Positions 62,301 to 64,000 of a DNA stretch of 64,000 nucleotides are shown here, in pieces (within the stretch, counting starts at the first letter, position 1; every line of letters begins with the position of its first letter). The stretch covers positions 318,684 to 382,683 of the forward strand of contig NW_001799610.1 in NCBI RefSeq assembly GCF_000165425.1. Direction: 5' to 3'. A program made the translations under genes and the position numbers. This DNA is from Paramecium tetraurelia. Its lineage: Eukaryota > Ciliophora > Oligohymenophorea > Peniculida > Parameciidae. The notes beneath the pieces were generated by a model. That model was not told the DNA's origin. It worked only from the letters and a program-made list of their open reading frames with translations, and did no database searches.

Positions 62301-63945
62301 AGTTCCATGAATTTTAACTAATACTCCGTGTGGCAGCGAGCTAAGTCTCGATTTCTCTACACAAATCGCTAACATAACGAAGCCCAAGCCAACCGGAACA
62401 AAAAATTTCTAAAAAAGTTTGGACTCGATGATGTCGATGTTTTGAATTGGGAGCACATTGGAAAGTTTAGATACTTCATATGGATCCCAAAGAACACAGG
62501 CTTAACAATTTAGTATAAACCTTTTTTTTCGAGATAGCCTATCTATCCTTGGAATCAAATAATTTGATAGTCCTCCAGTTTATATCCAACTTTATACTAA
62601 CTTTCGGCGATAGATAAGAATAATTGAGTAAATAGGGTATTTAGCGTTAAAGGTTGGAGGGAATATATTAGCAAGAAGAAATTTAACAAAAGTAAATCTT
62701 TGGTTTAAACTAATTTTTATATTTTAATTCTTTTGATATTCTCGATAAATAAAGATGCATAACAAAAATTATGGTGAAATCTAGAGTTCGTGTCCAACTA
62801 TTCAAGACCATTGCATCTGAATTGAAAACTCCTAACCAAAACTTTCTATGCTGGGCTCACATTTATTAATCTTTAATGAGTTGTACCATATTTGTCTTTG
62901 AGATAAAGGTATAAATATATTTCCATAGCTTAAAATGTTATTTATCAACTTTGAACTACTAGGTTTAGCTAATTCTTGCTGTGATGATTATAGTTTATCA
63001 TAGGACAGCAAATAGGTTTCTTTGACTAAGAATTTTTATTCCCTTTGGATTGAAACAAAATTCAAAAATCATATGATTATGTAAAAGAATTTTTAATAAT
63101 AGAATACTATTTCATACAGACAGAAATAAAATGAATAATACACGCTTGATTCCTCAAGATTTCTATTTTTTAAGCTTGGAAATTATTAGGGAATTCAAAT
63201 GTTGACAAAGGTTGTTCAATTTCAATTTTAATATGCAAATAAAGTTCGAGCCTGTATCAATACAAAACAGCATCTTAATTTATCATGGCTTTGGCTATGG
63301 TCATATAAGCAGCTGATTTTACACTCAAAGATAATAATTTAGTACAATTTATAATAAAAATCAATTCCCAAGTGGCGAAAAAGCGGAATTCATGAATTAT
63401 AATGTTATTGATAATTATTTTTATTATTTTTATTTTATAGATAATAGTTGCTAATAATAGAGGTTATAGTATTATTGAAAATTTGGATCTACTTTTTTTG
63501 TACTAGAGATTGAAAGAGGATTCATTTCACAATCTCTTATTTTAATACTATGGATGATCTAATTTGTTTTAAAGTAAATAATTTATTTTGGAGTTCAATA
63601 ATCTACATATATGTTTTATATTTACTGATTTGATTTAAAATAGAATATAAAGGATTCAGAATATTTATAAACACTAAAAATAAATTAAACTTTATTCCCG
63701 TTATTGATAATAAAATAAATAAATTACTTTAGAGGATATGATATTATTTATTCATTGATTTAATATTTAAATAATCACTATAGTTTTTTCTGTAATGGTT
63801 TAATCATAAACGACATTTATGATTTCAAGTGATGATGATTGTAGATTAATTTTTAAAGTGATAAGTTGTGGAATGCTATTTAAGACAGGAAGAGGCAACA
63901 TAATTCATTAATTAAGCATTATACGGAAAGATTATTCTTTTAGTA
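59354..63945. other. Subtelomeric gene-poor region with coding remnants
   Basis: 4.6 kb mostly AT-rich. Remnants: plus strand 61056-61355 (CERFRMFAVVVLIIRQSK; LYVYYLDASRNALLDIKI) and 61556-61942 (below). Less AT-rich islands without genes lie near 59500-59660 and 62320-62680. No intact gene found. Confidence 0.5.
61556..61942 (+). pseudogene. Cysteine-containing secreted-protein remnant
   Basis: Seen: ATG, then MIVIVTLTMQCSRDQHQESS, TGA at 61619-61621, and the same frame continues (YKCTQTGTCLFSGPIFDR; CKIEHSICAPLVPQSTQP; SGSFKLNQCQIDFVSLIE) to TGA at 61940. The spaced Cys residues and hydrophobic start look like a secreted or surface protein. No intron removes the stop. Family unknown. Confidence 0.4.
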
Positions 63946-64000
63946 AGGGTTGGGGTTGGTTGGGGTTTGGTTAGGGTGGGTTTGGGTTGGTTTGGTTGGG
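63946..64000 (+). repeat. Telomeric G-rich repeats (right chromosome end)
   Basis: The last 55 bp are only G and T apart from one A: blocks such as GGGGTT, GGGTTT, GGTT and GGTTAGGGTGGGTTT. Known: Paramecium telomeres mix G4T2 and G3T3 units. Here the units vary more than usual (some with only two G). The G-rich strand reads towards the edge, as expected for a 3' end. Confidence 0.85.

Noticed and set aside
1..64000. CRISPR arrays, bacterial operons, Shine-Dalgarno sites, insertion sequences
   Set aside because: No regular spaced repeats or transposase-like genes; code, introns and telomere show a eukaryotic nuclear chromosome.

Overview
The window is macronuclear DNA of a ciliate, most likely Paramecium. 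Four things show this. Long open frames appear on both strands only when TAA and TAG are read as glutamine and TGA is the sole stop. Almost every gene is cut by tiny introns of about 20-33 nt (GT...AG). Genes are packed with gaps often under 60 bp. The right edge runs into G-rich G3-4/T2-3 telomere-like repeats, so this is probably a right chromosome end. With the standard code every gene looks shredded; all calls here use the ciliate code and hand-placed introns, and in most genes the spliced length comes out as a whole number of codons.

Layout. 1-13 kb: DNAI3/WDR63 axonemal dynein intermediate chain (runs off the left edge), a hybrid histidine kinase, a DA2/Sip5-like RING protein, a Rab, a coiled-coil protein, a secreted protein with a bacterial-toxin-like look, a MATE transporter, a type I membrane protein, ribosomal protein uS19 and an unknown basic protein. 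13-24 kb: a beta-propeller protein, a pseudokinase-kelch protein, a decayed stretch with a probable pseudogene, a LAMMER kinase with a frame break, a coiled-coil protein and a ZNF598/Hel2-type ubiquitin ligase. 24-36 kb: strumpellin (WASH complex) with one in-frame TGA, a second Rab, a VPS10/sortilin receptor with frame breaks, a RING-TRAF zinc-finger protein, a COMM-domain protein, an unresolved gene, CDT1 and an unknown protein. 36-47 kb: a Neo1/ATP9-type lipid flippase, tRNA-Leu(CAG), DDX47/Rrp3 helicase, complex I NDUFA12, a WD-like protein, GPN2 GTPase and a second pseudokinase. 47.9-56.6 kb: one giant cysteine-rich, beta-helix-like, multi-TM surface protein. 56.6-64 kb: gene-poor subtelomeric DNA holding one intact multi-TM gene, decayed coding fragments and the terminal repeats.

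Functionally this is a normal housekeeping cluster without operons. Several genes share endosomal themes (strumpellin/WASH, VPS10 receptor, COMMD, two Rabs, ATP9-type flippase), which may be chance. The most notable observations are two unrelated pseudokinases, a possible horizontally acquired toxin-like fold in a secreted protein, three otherwise conserved genes with single lesions between 20 and 30 kb, and the irregular terminal repeats.
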